Part shown: positions 8,076 through 16,720 of the stretch, piece by piece
Layout: every line of letters begins with the position of its first letter
Numbering within the stretch: position 1 is the first letter of the stretch
From: Maritimibacter sp.
Lineage (GTDB): Bacteria; Pseudomonadota; Alphaproteobacteria; Rhodobacterales; Rhodobacteraceae
Assembly (NCBI GenBank): GCA_011389895.1
Contig: JAABTN010000023.1
Span: forward strand, 1-46,569
DNA: 46,569 bases
Reading direction: 5' to 3'
Notes under the pieces: generated by a model
The model's input: only the letters and a program-made list of their open reading frames with translations
What the model was told of the DNA's origin: nothing
Database searches by the model: none
Position numbers and translations under genes: made by a program

Positions 8076-9734
8076 TCAGTAAAGCCCCCCGCCGCCAAGC
8101 GTCGTGCTCGCGTCCGGCAACTCGGGCGCCTCGGGCTCGGAAACCGTCGTTTCGGCTTGTGGCTGTTCGGCCTGGGGTTGCTCGGCGTTCGACTGCGTCT
8201 CGGCCTGTGGTTGTGCGGGGGGCGTGGGGGCGGCTTCCGGCGCAGGGGCCGGGTCCGGTGTCGGCTCTGCACCCGGTTCTGGCGTCGGGTCGGGCTCCGG
8301 CACGGTGTTGGGCTGTGCGATCGGCGCGGGGGTGCCGCCATCGACCATCGAGGCCATGACACCGTTCACCCATTCCCCCGACATCCGTTCGCCCGAGGCA
8401 TAGACAACCGTGCCCTGTCCGTTTCGCATGTCATTGGCAAACGCCCCTTCGTAGACATCACCATTGGGATAGGTCGCCGTGCCCGCCCCGTGTTTTTGGC
8501 CGTTCTGCCAGCCACCTTCGTAAACAAAGCCATCCGCAAGGGTGAGCGTGCCGGTGCCGTGGTAGCGTCCCGAGGCCCAACCACCTTCGTAGGAAGAGCC
8601 ATCGGCGAAGGTTTCGCGCCCCTGTCCGTGCCGTTTGCCCGCCTTCCAGGTGCCGACATAGCCATGACCGCTGGTATAGGTCAGCGTGCCCTCGCCCTCG
8701 AACAGGGCCGAGATGAAATTCCCTTCATAGGTTGCACCGTTCGGATAGGTCGCCTGGCCTGCCCCCTCGATCACCCCATCACGCCAGTCACCGACATAGG
8801 TGCCGCCATCGGGATAGGTGATGGTGCCGGTCCCATCGGGAAGCCCGGCGCGAAACTGACCTTCGTAGACCGACCCGTCGGGATAGGTCACAACCCCTTC
8901 CCCCTCGATCTGCCCTTCGTTCCAGTTGCCTTCATAGCGGTAACCATCAGCGCCGGTGAACACACCCTGTCCATGCCGGTGGTCATCCGCGAAGGCCCCC
9001 GAATAGGTATCGCCATTGGCATAGGTCACCTGACCCTGCCCGGCGCGCGCCCCGCGTTGGAACTCTCCTTCATAAACATCGCCGTTGGCCTGCGTCAGCG
9101 TGCCCTGACCATCCATCTGGCCGTTGGACCATTCGCCCTCGTAGCGCATGCCATCCGCGCCCACGAACACACCGGTCCCATCGCGTTGGTCGTTGGAGAA
9201 GCCGCCTTCATAGGTCGATCCATCGGCATAGGTCGCCCGTCCGACGCCATCCTTCTGTCCCATCACCCAATCGCCGTCATAGACAAAGCCGCTGGGGCTT
9301 TCCATTCGGCCCTTGCCGTGGTGCAGCGCCTCGCGCAGGCCGCCCTCGTAGGTCACCCCGTTCGCGTAGCTCACAAGCCCGGAGCCGACCATCTTGCCGT
9401 CGACCCAATCGCCTTCGTAGCTCGATCCATCGGCAAAGGTGATCTGCCCGAACCCATGCGGTTTCCCGGCGGCAAAGCTACCCTCATAGACCGACCCGTT
9501 GGGGAAACGTGCAACACCGTCACCCCGAATCTCGCCATCCACGAACGTGCCGGAGTATTCGTAGCCGGTGGGTGTGCGCAGCGTGCCCTGTCCGTGCGGT
9601 TGCCCGTCCTTGAACGTGCCTTCATAGACGCGCCCGTCATCATATTGCATCGTGTCACGGTCGGACTGGGCGAGCGTCGGGCCCGCGATCGTCAAGGCGG
9701 TGATCAGTGCGGTCGAGAGTAGCAGGCGGGTCAT
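8076..9734 (-). CDS. Secreted MORN-repeat protein (19 repeats)
   Basis: A 552-residue exported protein. A signal peptide (MTRLLLSTALITALTIAGPTLAQ, cleavage near residue 22) is followed at about residue 28 by 19 back-to-back repeats of exactly 23 residues (pattern YxGxFxxGxxxGxG, then a strand and an Asp/Asn-Gly turn), with only the last shortened by two. The C-terminal 90 residues are rich in Pro, Glu, Ala and Gln and probably disordered, ending GGGGLY. MORN repeats form elongated beta-hairpin arrays that can bind lipid or protein; no enzyme domain is present. The start at the signal-peptide ATG was preferred over upstream in-frame ones. The function is unknown. Confidence 0.9.
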   Translation of the reverse strand: MTRLLLSTALITALTIAGPTLAQSDRDTMQYDDGRVYEGTFKDGQPHGQGTLRTPTGYEYSGTFVDGEIRGDGVARFPNGSVYEGSFAAGKPHGFGQITFADGSSYEGDWVDGKMVGSGLVSYANGVTYEGGLREALHHGKGRMESPSGFVYDGDWVMGQKDGVGRATYADGSTYEGGFSNDQRDGTGVFVGADGMRYEGEWSNGQMDGQGTLTQANGDVYEGEFQRGARAGQGQVTYANGDTYSGAFADDHRHGQGVFTGADGYRYEGNWNEGQIEGEGVVTYPDGSVYEGQFRAGLPDGTGTITYPDGGTYVGDWRDGVIEGAGQATYPNGATYEGNFISALFEGEGTLTYTSGHGYVGTWKAGKRHGQGRETFADGSSYEGGWASGRYHGTGTLTLADGFVYEGGWQNGQKHGAGTATYPNGDVYEGAFANDMRNGQGTVVYASGERMSGEWVNGVMASMVDGGTPAPIAQPNTVPEPDPTPEPGAEPTPDPAPAPEAAPTPPAQPQAETQSNAEQPQAEQPQAETTVSEPEAPELPDASTTLGGGGLY

Positions 9735-9879
9735 TCGGTCCCCTTGGGCCAGACTGTGCAGGTGGCGGAAACGTAATGCTCTGGCCAAGGAGAGACAATT
9801 GTTTTCCGATGACATTCCCGCCACACGCTTTTCCTTGCCCATAAACCTGCTAAACCTGCGGTGAAATGGTGAGGATACG

Positions 9880-11541
9880 ATGAGCGACACCTTTCGCCTG
9901 ACGCTGGCGCAACTTGACCCGATCGTGGGTGACCTGACCGGCAATGCCGAGAAAGCCCGCGCCGCATGGGCCGAGGGGCGCGCGGCCGGGTCGGATTTCG
10001 TGATGCTGCCCGAGGCGTTCCTGACCGGCTATCAACCCCAGGACCTTGTCATGCGCCCGCCCTTCTGGGCCGAGGCGATGGAGGTGGTCGAAGGACTGGC
10101 GAAGGAGTGCGCAGACGGCCCCGTGCTCGGGATCGGGGGGCCATATCACGATGGCAAGGATCTTTATAACGCCTACTGGATTTTGGGCGATGGACAGGGG
10201 CTGACCCGCATTCTGAAACAGATGTTGCCAAACGAAACGGTGTTCGATGAAAAGCGCCTGTTTACCCCGGCCCCGGCCCAAAACCCCCTGCGCATCGGGC
10301 CGATCACCATCGGCATTCCCATCTGCGAGGACGCGTGGTGGCCGCAGGCGGTCTGCGAAGATCTGGCCAAGAAGGGGGCCGACATCCTCGCCGTGCCCAA
10401 CGGCTCGCCTTATTACCGGGGCAAGATCGAGACGCGCCACAGCGTCATGCGCGCCCGGGTCGAGGAAACAGGGCTGCCGCTTATCTACCTCAACATGGTC
10501 GGCGGACAGGATGACCAGGTGTTCGACGGGGCCACCTTTGGTCTCGACACCAACGGTGATCTGAGTTTCCAGTTGCCGCAGTTCGACGCGGTGATCCGGC
10601 ATGTCGATCTGGTGAAAGGCGCCGATGGATGGGCGGTGCGAGAGGGTCGCATCTACCCCGCCCTGCCCGATTATGAAGCCGATTACCGGGTCATGGTGCA
10701 GGGCCTGCGCGACTACATGCGCAAGACCGGATTTACCAAGGTTTTGCTTGGCCTTTCGGGGGGGATCGACAGCGCCATTGTTGCGACGATTGCCGCCGAT
10801 GCGGTCGGGCCCGAGAACCTGCGCTGTGTGATGCTGCCCTCGGAATACACCAGCCAAGCCTCGCTGGACGATGCCAAGGCGGTGGCGAAAGCCTTGGGCT
10901 GTCACTATGATTTCGTGCCAATCAAGGGGCCGCGCGACGCGGTGACCGAAACGCTCGCCCCGCATTTCGAAGGCCACGCCCCGGACCTGACCGAAGAGAA
11001 CATCCAAAGCCGCCTGCGCGGCCTGCTTCTCATGGCGATGTCGAACAAGTTCGGAGAAATGCTTCTGACCACCGGGAACAAGTCCGAGGTGGCGGTGGGA
11101 TATGCCACGATCTATGGCGACATGGCGGGCGGCTATAACCCGATCAAGGATCTCTACAAGATGCGGGTGTTTGAAACCTGCCGCTGGCGCAACACCAACC
11201 ATCGCGCCTGGATGAAGGGTCCGGCGGGCACGGTTATTCCAGAGACGATCATCGACAAGCCGCCCTCGGCGGAGCTGCGCCCGGATCAGCAAGACAGCGA
11301 CTCTTTGCCGCCTTACGAGGTGCTCGATTCGATCCTCGAAGGTTTGGTAGACAAAGAGGTATCGGTGGCCGAGCTGGTCGCCCAAGGGTTCGACCGGGAC
11401 GCGGTGAAGAAAGTGGAACACCTGATCTTCATAAGCGAATACAAACGCTTCCAATCCGCGCCGGGCCCCCGGCTGACAATGCGGAGTTTCTGGCTCGACC
11501 GCCGCTATCCGATCGTGAACCGATGGCGGGACAAGACCTGA
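9880..11541 (+). CDS. nadE: Glutamine-dependent NAD+ synthetase
   Basis: Completes NAD synthesis by amidating nicotinate adenine dinucleotide with ammonia from glutamine. The 553-residue product fuses an N-terminal nitrilase-like glutaminase with catalytic Glu45 (MLPEAFL), Lys113 (LKQMLPNET) and Cys149 (IPICEDAW) to a C-terminal ATP-dependent synthetase with the P-loop LSGGIDSA (about 292-299). Length and order match the family. The ATG follows a GAGGA site. The stop overlaps the ATG of the next gene by one base. Confidence 0.97.
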   Translation: MSDTFRLTLAQLDPIVGDLTGNAEKARAAWAEGRAAGSDFVMLPEAFLTGYQPQDLVMRPPFWAEAMEVVEGLAKECADGPVLGIGGPYHDGKDLYNAYWILGDGQGLTRILKQMLPNETVFDEKRLFTPAPAQNPLRIGPITIGIPICEDAWWPQAVCEDLAKKGADILAVPNGSPYYRGKIETRHSVMRARVEETGLPLIYLNMVGGQDDQVFDGATFGLDTNGDLSFQLPQFDAVIRHVDLVKGADGWAVREGRIYPALPDYEADYRVMVQGLRDYMRKTGFTKVLLGLSGGIDSAIVATIAADAVGPENLRCVMLPSEYTSQASLDDAKAVAKALGCHYDFVPIKGPRDAVTETLAPHFEGHAPDLTEENIQSRLRGLLLMAMSNKFGEMLLTTGNKSEVAVGYATIYGDMAGGYNPIKDLYKMRVFETCRWRNTNHRAWMKGPAGTVIPETIIDKPPSAELRPDQQDSDSLPPYEVLDSILEGLVDKEVSVAELVAQGFDRDAVKKVEHLIFISEYKRFQSAPGPRLTMRSFWLDRRYPIVNRWRDKT

Positions 11542-12089
11542 TGGAGAAGCTCACCCTGCATTCACGCCCCCCGAACATGTCGGGCATGCGCCTTGCAGGT
11601 GCCGTTTTCCTCGCCCTTTTTGCGCTCGGGGCGCTCATGCTCCTGCTTCGAGGGGCCGAGACGGTGACGACACCGCAGGTGATCCTCACAGCGATCCCCT
11701 TGGTGGTCGGCCTGATGCTGATCTACGTCGGCTTCACCGGCAACCGGATGCGCCGCCGCCTCGCGGTGATCGACCGAAGCGGTGCACAGGTCGGGGTGCA
11801 CGCCCACCTGGCCTGGGATCAGGTCGCGCGGATCGAGCGGCGAGGCAGCGGCGCTTTTGACACGCTCATCCTCTATCCGGCGCACCGCCACATGATCCGC
11901 CGCCCGATCCCGGTTGGCCGCGCGGATGGAAAGGCCGAAGACCTTGTGCAAGATATCCTGTCACTGGCGCAGGCCGGTGGTCTCGCCCTGACCGAGGGCG
12001 GCGGGAACACGGCAGCGCAGCGCACGATCTGGCGCGTCGCCAATGGCGGGGTTCAGGACACCGGGGGCCGCGCTCAGGTCTCGGCCTGA
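11541..12089 (+). CDS. Membrane protein of unknown function, coupled to nadE
   Basis: A 182-residue protein with two predicted membrane helices (about residues 18-36 and 47-66), then a basic linker (GNRMRRRLAVIDR) and a soluble domain that looks PH/YcxB-like in layout (WDQVARIERRGSGAFDTLIL). I do not recognise a named family. The ATG shares one base with the nadE stop; an ATG six codons earlier is possible. Close coupling suggests co-expression with nadE but not a shared pathway. Confidence 0.75.
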   Translation: MEKLTLHSRPPNMSGMRLAGAVFLALFALGALMLLLRGAETVTTPQVILTAIPLVVGLMLIYVGFTGNRMRRRLAVIDRSGAQVGVHAHLAWDQVARIERRGSGAFDTLILYPAHRHMIRRPIPVGRADGKAEDLVQDILSLAQAGGLALTEGGGNTAAQRTIWRVANGGVQDTGGRAQVSA

Positions 12090-12122
12090 TCCACGCTTTT
12101 GACCGAACGAACGGGGCGAACG

Positions 12123-12566
12123 TCAGCCCCGCGTCTTGATCAGGTGATTTCCAATATAGTTCGCAATGCGTTCGCCATCCTGGCGATGGACGTCATAGCG
12201 AAACCGAACGCGACCGAAGTCGGGGCGTGAGCGCGACAGCACCGCCTCGATCACCTCGGCGCGCACGTGGATACGGTCCCCCGGCTTTGCGGGGCGAAGC
12301 CAGCGCACCTCGTCCATCCCCGATGCCCCCATCGAAGACGTGTCCCAAATGCCCGCCGCCATGGCGAGATTGAAGGCGATGAGCAGCGTGTGCCACCCCG
12401 AGGCGATGAGGGTGCCAAAATGGCTCTCAGCAGCGGCAGCTTCATCAAGGTGGAATGGCTGTGGATCCCACTCCCGCGCAAAGCCGACGATGGCGTCACG
12501 GGTCAATTCCGCCTCATCGGTCCGGAACGTGAAACCGACCGGCAAATCCTCGAAATAATGGCTCAC
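12123..12566 (-). CDS. MaoC-like dehydratase (hot-dog fold)
   Basis: A 147-residue single hot-dog domain of the MaoC/(R)-specific enoyl-CoA hydratase type. The hydratase segment reads FAREWDPQPFHLDEAAAAES, with the catalytic Asp and His of the D-x4-H arrangement, followed by GTLIASGWHT. The start is GTG overlapping the stop of the upstream small membrane gene (GTGA). The acyl-CoA substrate is unknown. It is convergent with the nadE pair. Confidence 0.88.
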   Translation of the reverse strand: MSHYFEDLPVGFTFRTDEAELTRDAIVGFAREWDPQPFHLDEAAAAESHFGTLIASGWHTLLIAFNLAMAAGIWDTSSMGASGMDEVRWLRPAKPGDRIHVRAEVIEAVLSRSRPDFGRVRFRYDVHRQDGERIANYIGNHLIKTRG

Positions 12567-12907
12567 GCAACGACCTCTATCAGGGGCGCGACACCGGATA
12601 TGATGTCGGGCGACAGAAATTGCGCGGTCAACGCGAACAGGGCGAGCGCGATGGCGAGCGCGATCTGGATCACCCCTGGAAGACGGCTGGCCAAGCGTTC
12701 GCGGCTCCCCGCCTCGAACCGGCGGCCCGTAATCCAGACGTAGACCGCGAAAACCACCGCGATCCCCTGCCAGATCAAGAACGACCACACCGAGGGCACG
12801 CCAAGCATGAGCCAGTCCGGCGCCCCGAGGTCGAGATCGACGAACGCGATGACAAAGGCGACGGTCCAGAGAAACAGACCAATACGAAGGGAGGTATAGG
12901 AGGACAT
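12563..12907 (-). CDS. Small membrane protein of unknown function
   Basis: A 114-residue protein beginning MSSYTSLRIGLFLWTVAFVI with three predicted membrane segments (about residues 8-26, 42-62 and 84-104), the last preceded by a basic stretch (GRRFEAGSRERLASR). No family is recognised. It overlaps the MaoC-like gene by four bases, so the two are translationally coupled. A weak AAGG site precedes the ATG. Confidence 0.7.
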   Translation of the reverse strand: MSSYTSLRIGLFLWTVAFVIAFVDLDLGAPDWLMLGVPSVWSFLIWQGIAVVFAVYVWITGRRFEAGSRERLASRLPGVIQIALAIALALFALTAQFLSPDIISGVAPLIEVVA

Positions 12908-13060
12908 GCCAAACCTTTGCCCGACCAAGACGCGGGCGCAACGAAAAATCTGCCCGAGGGCAGGGAAACCCTGCGTTGTCCGCCGCCCCGGGGCCCATGC
13001 GCCGCATTGCCACCGGGGGCCACAGGTTCTATCCGGGACAGGGTGTAAGGGAGCGGGACA

Positions 13061-14230
13061 ATGGCGGTCATCACCAATATCGAGGATCTGAAACGCATCT
13101 ACCGGCGGCGGGTGCCGAAGATGTTCTACGACTATTGTGAAAGCGGCTCTTGGACCGAACAGACGTTTCGCGCGAACACCTCGGATTTCACCGACCTTCA
13201 TTTGCGCCAACGCGTGGCGGTGGACATGACCAACCGGACCACCGCGACCCAAATGGTCGGACAGGATGTGGCCATGCCCGTCGCGCTCGCCCCGATCGGG
13301 CTGACCGGGATGCAATCGGCGGATGGCGAGATCAAGGCGGCCCGCGCGGCAGAGAAATTCGGCGTGCCCTTCACCCTGTCGACCATGTCGATCTGTTCGA
13401 TCGAGGATGTTGCAGAACACACGACCAAACCTTTCTGGTTCCAGCTCTACGTGATGCGCGATCTTGATTACCTCGCCCGGCTGATCCAGCGCGCCAAGGA
13501 TGCCGGGTGCTCGGCCCTTGTCCTGACGCTTGATCTCCAGATGCTGGGACAACGGCACAAGGATTTGAAAAATGGCCTCTCGGTCCCGCCGAAGCCAACC
13601 CCCGCGACGCTCGCCGATCTCGCCACCAAGTGGCGCTGGAACCTTGGCATGATGGGCACGAAACGGCGCACCCTGCGCAATATCGTGGGTCACGTCGAAG
13701 GCGTGAATGCGCTAAGCTCGATTATGCACTGGACCGCCGATCAATTCGACCCGGCGCTCGATTGGGCGGCCATCGAGCGGATCAAGGAACAATGGGATGG
13801 CCCCCTGATCCTGAAAGGCGTGATGGAGCCCGAAGACGCGGTCATGGCGGCCAATGTCGGCGCGGATGCCATCGTGGTGTCCAACCATGGCGGGCGGCAA
13901 TTGGACGGGGCCCTGTCCTCGATCCGCGCGCTCGACCCGATCCTTCAGGCCGTGGGGGACCGGGTCGAGGTGCACCTCGACAGCGGTATCCGGTCGGGCC
14001 AAGATGTGCTCAAGGCGCTTGCAATGGGGGCCAAGGGCACCATGATCGGGCGGGCCTATACCTATGGTCTCGGCGCGATGGGCGAGGCGGGGGTGACCCG
14101 CGCGCTTGAGATCATCCACAAGGAGCTTGATGTGAACATGGCCTTTTGCGGCCATCGCGACATCAACAACGTGGGGCGCGAGATCCTGAGAATCCCGGCG
14201 GATTTCTCGGGCAATTGGCAAGAAAGCTGA
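13061..14230 (+). CDS. lldD: FMN-dependent alpha-hydroxy acid oxidase, L-lactate dehydrogenase type
   Basis: A 389-residue TIM-barrel flavoprotein that oxidises an alpha-hydroxy acid, most probably L-lactate to pyruvate, at the membrane. Family motifs run throughout: FYDYCESGSWTEQTFRANTS at the N-terminus, PVALAPIGLTGMQ, LTLDLQMLGQRHKDLKNG, LILKGVMEPEDA, and the signature SNHGGRQLDGA with the catalytic His. The C-terminal flavin-phosphate loop DSGIRSGQDVLKALAMGA is intact. No lactate permease or regulator is adjacent, so the substrate is inferred. Confidence 0.93.
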   Translation: MAVITNIEDLKRIYRRRVPKMFYDYCESGSWTEQTFRANTSDFTDLHLRQRVAVDMTNRTTATQMVGQDVAMPVALAPIGLTGMQSADGEIKAARAAEKFGVPFTLSTMSICSIEDVAEHTTKPFWFQLYVMRDLDYLARLIQRAKDAGCSALVLTLDLQMLGQRHKDLKNGLSVPPKPTPATLADLATKWRWNLGMMGTKRRTLRNIVGHVEGVNALSSIMHWTADQFDPALDWAAIERIKEQWDGPLILKGVMEPEDAVMAANVGADAIVVSNHGGRQLDGALSSIRALDPILQAVGDRVEVHLDSGIRSGQDVLKALAMGAKGTMIGRAYTYGLGAMGEAGVTRALEIIHKELDVNMAFCGHRDINNVGREILRIPADFSGNWQES

Positions 14231-14363
14231 CACCGGGGCCGGGTGCGCCGCGCGCGGGCACTTTTCCCTTCCCAAACCCCTGATTCCCGTCTATACGCGC
14301 GTCTTCATGCGGGCGTTGCACCCTTGGAGGAACCCCGCGGACCTTTAAAATTTGGAGAAACCC

Positions 14364-15014
14364 ATGGCTGGTGAAATTCCTGACTTTCACGCCACGGTAC
14401 GGACGGGGACAGGCAAGGGGGCCGCTCGTCAAGCCCGCCGAGACGGACTCGTACCTGGTATCGTGTATGGTGGCGAAGCCGATCCGCTTCCCATCAATAT
14501 CCCTTTCAACATGCTTTTAAAAAAGCTCAAGGACGGTCGCTTCCTGTCGACGCTTCTCAACCTCAAGGTCGAGGGTCATGACGACGTGCGCGTGATCTGC
14601 CGGAACGTGCAGCGCGACGTGGTGAAAGACCTTCCGACCCATGTTGACCTTCTGCGTCTGAAGCGCACCTCGCGCATCAAGCTTTTCATCCCCGTCGAGT
14701 TCATCAACGAGGAAGAAGCACCCGGTGTCAAAAAGGGCGGTGTCGTCGTCCACGTGCGCCCTGAAGTCGAGCTTGACGTTCTGGCCGGTGACATCCCGGA
14801 AAAGATCGTGGTGGACCTCGCCGGTTACGACATCGGCGACGTGATCCACATTTCGGACGTCGATCTTCCGGCCGGCTCGAAAGTCACCGTCGAGCGTGAT
14901 TTCGTGATCGCGAACATCTCGGCCCCGTCGAGCCTGCGTTCGGCCGATAGCGATGACGAGGGTGAGGACGAAGCCACCGAAGGCGAAGACGCCACGGCGG
15001 ACGAAGAGGCATAA
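14364..15014 (+). CDS. rplY: 50S ribosomal protein L25 (CTC form)
   Basis: A 216-residue L25/CTC protein that binds 5S rRNA. The N-terminal L25 domain includes [19 protein letters not shown]; the C-terminal TL5-like beta domain (about residues 95-185) includes [20 protein letters not shown]. It ends in a highly acidic tail ([20 protein letters not shown]). The ATG at 14364 follows GGAG; a TTG 12 bases earlier is less likely. A strong terminator follows at 15042. The rplY-pth pairing common in proteobacteria is kept but interrupted here by a minus-strand gene. Confidence 0.96.
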   Translation: MAGEIPDFHATVRTGTGKGAARQARRDGLVPGIVYGGEADPLPINIPFNMLLKKLKDGRFLSTLLNLKVEGHDDVRVICRNVQRDVVKDLPTHVDLLRLKRTSRIKLFIPVEFINEEEAPGVKKGGVVVHVRPEVELDVLAGDIPEKIVVDLAGYDIGDVIHISDVDLPAGSKVTVERDFVIANISAPSSLRSADSDDEGEDEATEGEDATADEEA

Positions 15015-15041
15015 GTCGCCTCCACCACCCATTGATCTTGA

Positions 15042-15067
15042 AACGGGGCCCCTGCGGCCCCGTTTTT
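15042..15067 (+). terminator. Intrinsic terminator after rplY
   Basis: A seven-pair GC stem (ACGGGGC with GCCCCGT) is followed directly by TTTTT on the plus strand, 27 bases after the rplY stop. On the minus strand the same stem is followed by TTTC, so it may also end transcription of the convergent methyltransferase gene. Confidence 0.85.
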
Positions 15068-15071
15068 CGTA

Positions 15072-15749
15072 TCAATCATCGACACGTTGAAGCACCACGA
15101 CCTCGCCCCGCGTTCCCCATGGCATCAACGTCATGTTGCTTGCGCTCATGCCATCCATGATCGCCTTGATCCCGGAGGCCCCGTAGACCTTGGAATGGAT
15201 TTCCATCACCACGAGCCGCACGCAATCGGGCCAGGGTTGCTGGCATAATTCCAACTCTCCGCCTTCGACATCCATCGACACCACGGTGGGCCGGTATTCT
15301 TCCAGAAGTTCGGACAGGCGCAGCGCGGGCACCTCGACGATCCGGTCGGGATTGGTGTTCTCATCGGCGATGCTCGACGCCCAGAACGCCGCACGTGCGG
15401 CGAAAAGAACGGTGTCCTCGTCGAAATTGTCCGCCACCACGGCCCCGTGCAAAAGCCGCGTCTTCTCGGACCCGTTGGTATCGAGGTTATGGCGCAGCGC
15501 CGCCATCATCGAGGTATTCGCCTCGACCGACACGACGTTCTCTGGCCCCGCCTGCCGACCGGCCAGCACCGACACGAACCCGGCCCCTGCCCCGATATCA
15601 AGCACCACGTCATCCGCCGTCACGTGGCGCTCGACCGCAAGCGCCTCGTTCCATTCATACCGGCCTGTCTCAAGCTGCTTTCGAAGCGACGCCGACAGCG
15701 CGTGGCCCGGCACCCTGAGCTTGATATCCTTGATCGTGAAACTTGCCAT
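15072..15749 (-). CDS. FkbM-family methyltransferase
   Basis: A 225-residue SAM-dependent methyltransferase. The Rossmann motif I is VVLDIGAGAGFVSVLAG, followed by VVSVEANTSMMAALRHNL (acidic residue of motif II) and the FkbM-typical VSMDVEGGEL. It lacks a signal peptide. FkbM enzymes usually methylate hydroxyls of sugars or secondary metabolites; nothing adjacent indicates the substrate. It is on the opposite strand between rplY and pth, which suggests insertion into that pair. Start taken as ATG 15749; a GTG lies one codon before it. Confidence 0.88.
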   Translation of the reverse strand: MASFTIKDIKLRVPGHALSASLRKQLETGRYEWNEALAVERHVTADDVVLDIGAGAGFVSVLAGRQAGPENVVSVEANTSMMAALRHNLDTNGSEKTRLLHGAVVADNFDEDTVLFAARAAFWASSIADENTNPDRIVEVPALRLSELLEEYRPTVVSMDVEGGELELCQQPWPDCVRLVVMEIHSKVYGASGIKAIMDGMSASNMTLMPWGTRGEVVVLQRVDD

Positions 15750-15893
15750 CACCCTGCCCCTTGCCGCCTATTGTTCCGTCAACGGCTTCACGCGATTCTA
15801 GTGGGCAGGAAAGCAAAGTCCAGCCAATCGAACGGCGCGACCGGCGCGCCCCGATTGATTGTGCCGGGTGCGGCAGGTGGGTATGGTCTGCGC

Positions 15894-16619
15894 ATGAAAC
15901 TTTTCGTCGGTCTTGGAAACCCCGGCCCGAAATACGCGGGCAATCGTCACAACATCGGCTTCATGGCGGTCGATGCCATTGCCGATGGCCATGGCTTTGG
16001 CCCTTGGCGCTCGAAATTTCAGGGGCGCTTGGCCGAAGGCACGATCGGGTCGGAAAAGGTTTTGCTTCTGAAGCCCGAGACCTTCATGAACCTGTCCGGT
16101 CAATCGGTGGGCGAGGCTGTGCGGTTCTACAAGCTCGACTCGATCGACGTCACCGTGTTTCACGATGAGCTTGACCTACCCCCGGGCAAGCTGAAGCTGA
16201 AACTTGGCGGGGGCCACGCGGGCCACAACGGCCTGCGGTCGGTGCATCAGCATATCGGCCCGCATTACGCGCGCGTGCGCCTTGGGATCGGCCACCCCGG
16301 CCACAAGGACAAGGTCTCGCCTTACGTGCTAAGCGATTTCGCCAAGGCGGATCAGGCATGGCTGGACGACATGATGCGCGGCATCTCGGACGGGGCGCCC
16401 CATCTTCTCACCGACGACAACGCGAAATTCACCAACGCCGTCGCGCTTCGCATGTCCCCGAATTCGGGCAAGCCCGCCGTGAAGGGTGCGCAGAAAGCCC
16501 CCCAGAAGACGTCCGAGAAACCGGTGGAACAACCGCCCGACCCGCCCACGCCGCCAAGCGCGGGCGCGCCGGAGGATAGCCGAAGCAAGCTTCAGAAACT
16601 CGTCGACAAGTTCAAGTAA
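15894..16619 (+). CDS. pth: Peptidyl-tRNA hydrolase
   Basis: Releases tRNA from peptidyl-tRNAs dropped by the ribosome. The 241-residue protein begins MKLFVGLGNPGPKYAGNRHN with the catalytic His19; Asp91 (FHDELDLPPG) and the substrate-binding LKPETFMNLSG and GGGHAGHNGLRS segments are intact. Beyond the roughly 190-residue core, the C-terminus carries a Lys/Pro-rich extension (about residues 190-241) that is probably disordered and may add RNA affinity, an observation typical of alphaproteobacterial forms. Confidence 0.96.
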   Translation: MKLFVGLGNPGPKYAGNRHNIGFMAVDAIADGHGFGPWRSKFQGRLAEGTIGSEKVLLLKPETFMNLSGQSVGEAVRFYKLDSIDVTVFHDELDLPPGKLKLKLGGGHAGHNGLRSVHQHIGPHYARVRLGIGHPGHKDKVSPYVLSDFAKADQAWLDDMMRGISDGAPHLLTDDNAKFTNAVALRMSPNSGKPAVKGAQKAPQKTSEKPVEQPPDPPTPPSAGAPEDSRSKLQKLVDKFK

Positions 16620-16720
16620 CGCGCCGGGGCGCAGCGCTGGGCGGCGGGGCCACATCAGCCCCGGGCTGGACGGACGCGCCGCGTGCCGCCATGATCGCCC
16701 CGGGAAGACGGGAGAACATC

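Noticed and set aside
8430-9670. Regular 69-base periodicity that might suggest a CRISPR or satellite array
   Set aside because: It is a coding repeat of MORN units in one continuous frame; the units vary in sequence and there are no identical repeats with unique spacers.
9850-11454. A 534-codon minus-strand frame opposite nadE
   Set aside because: No domain or start signal; nadE on the other strand has all catalytic residues.
15894-16619. Longer pth frame beginning at 15447
   Set aside because: The family begins at MKLFVGLGNPG; the upstream part is antisense to the FkbM gene and has no peptidyl-tRNA hydrolase sequence.
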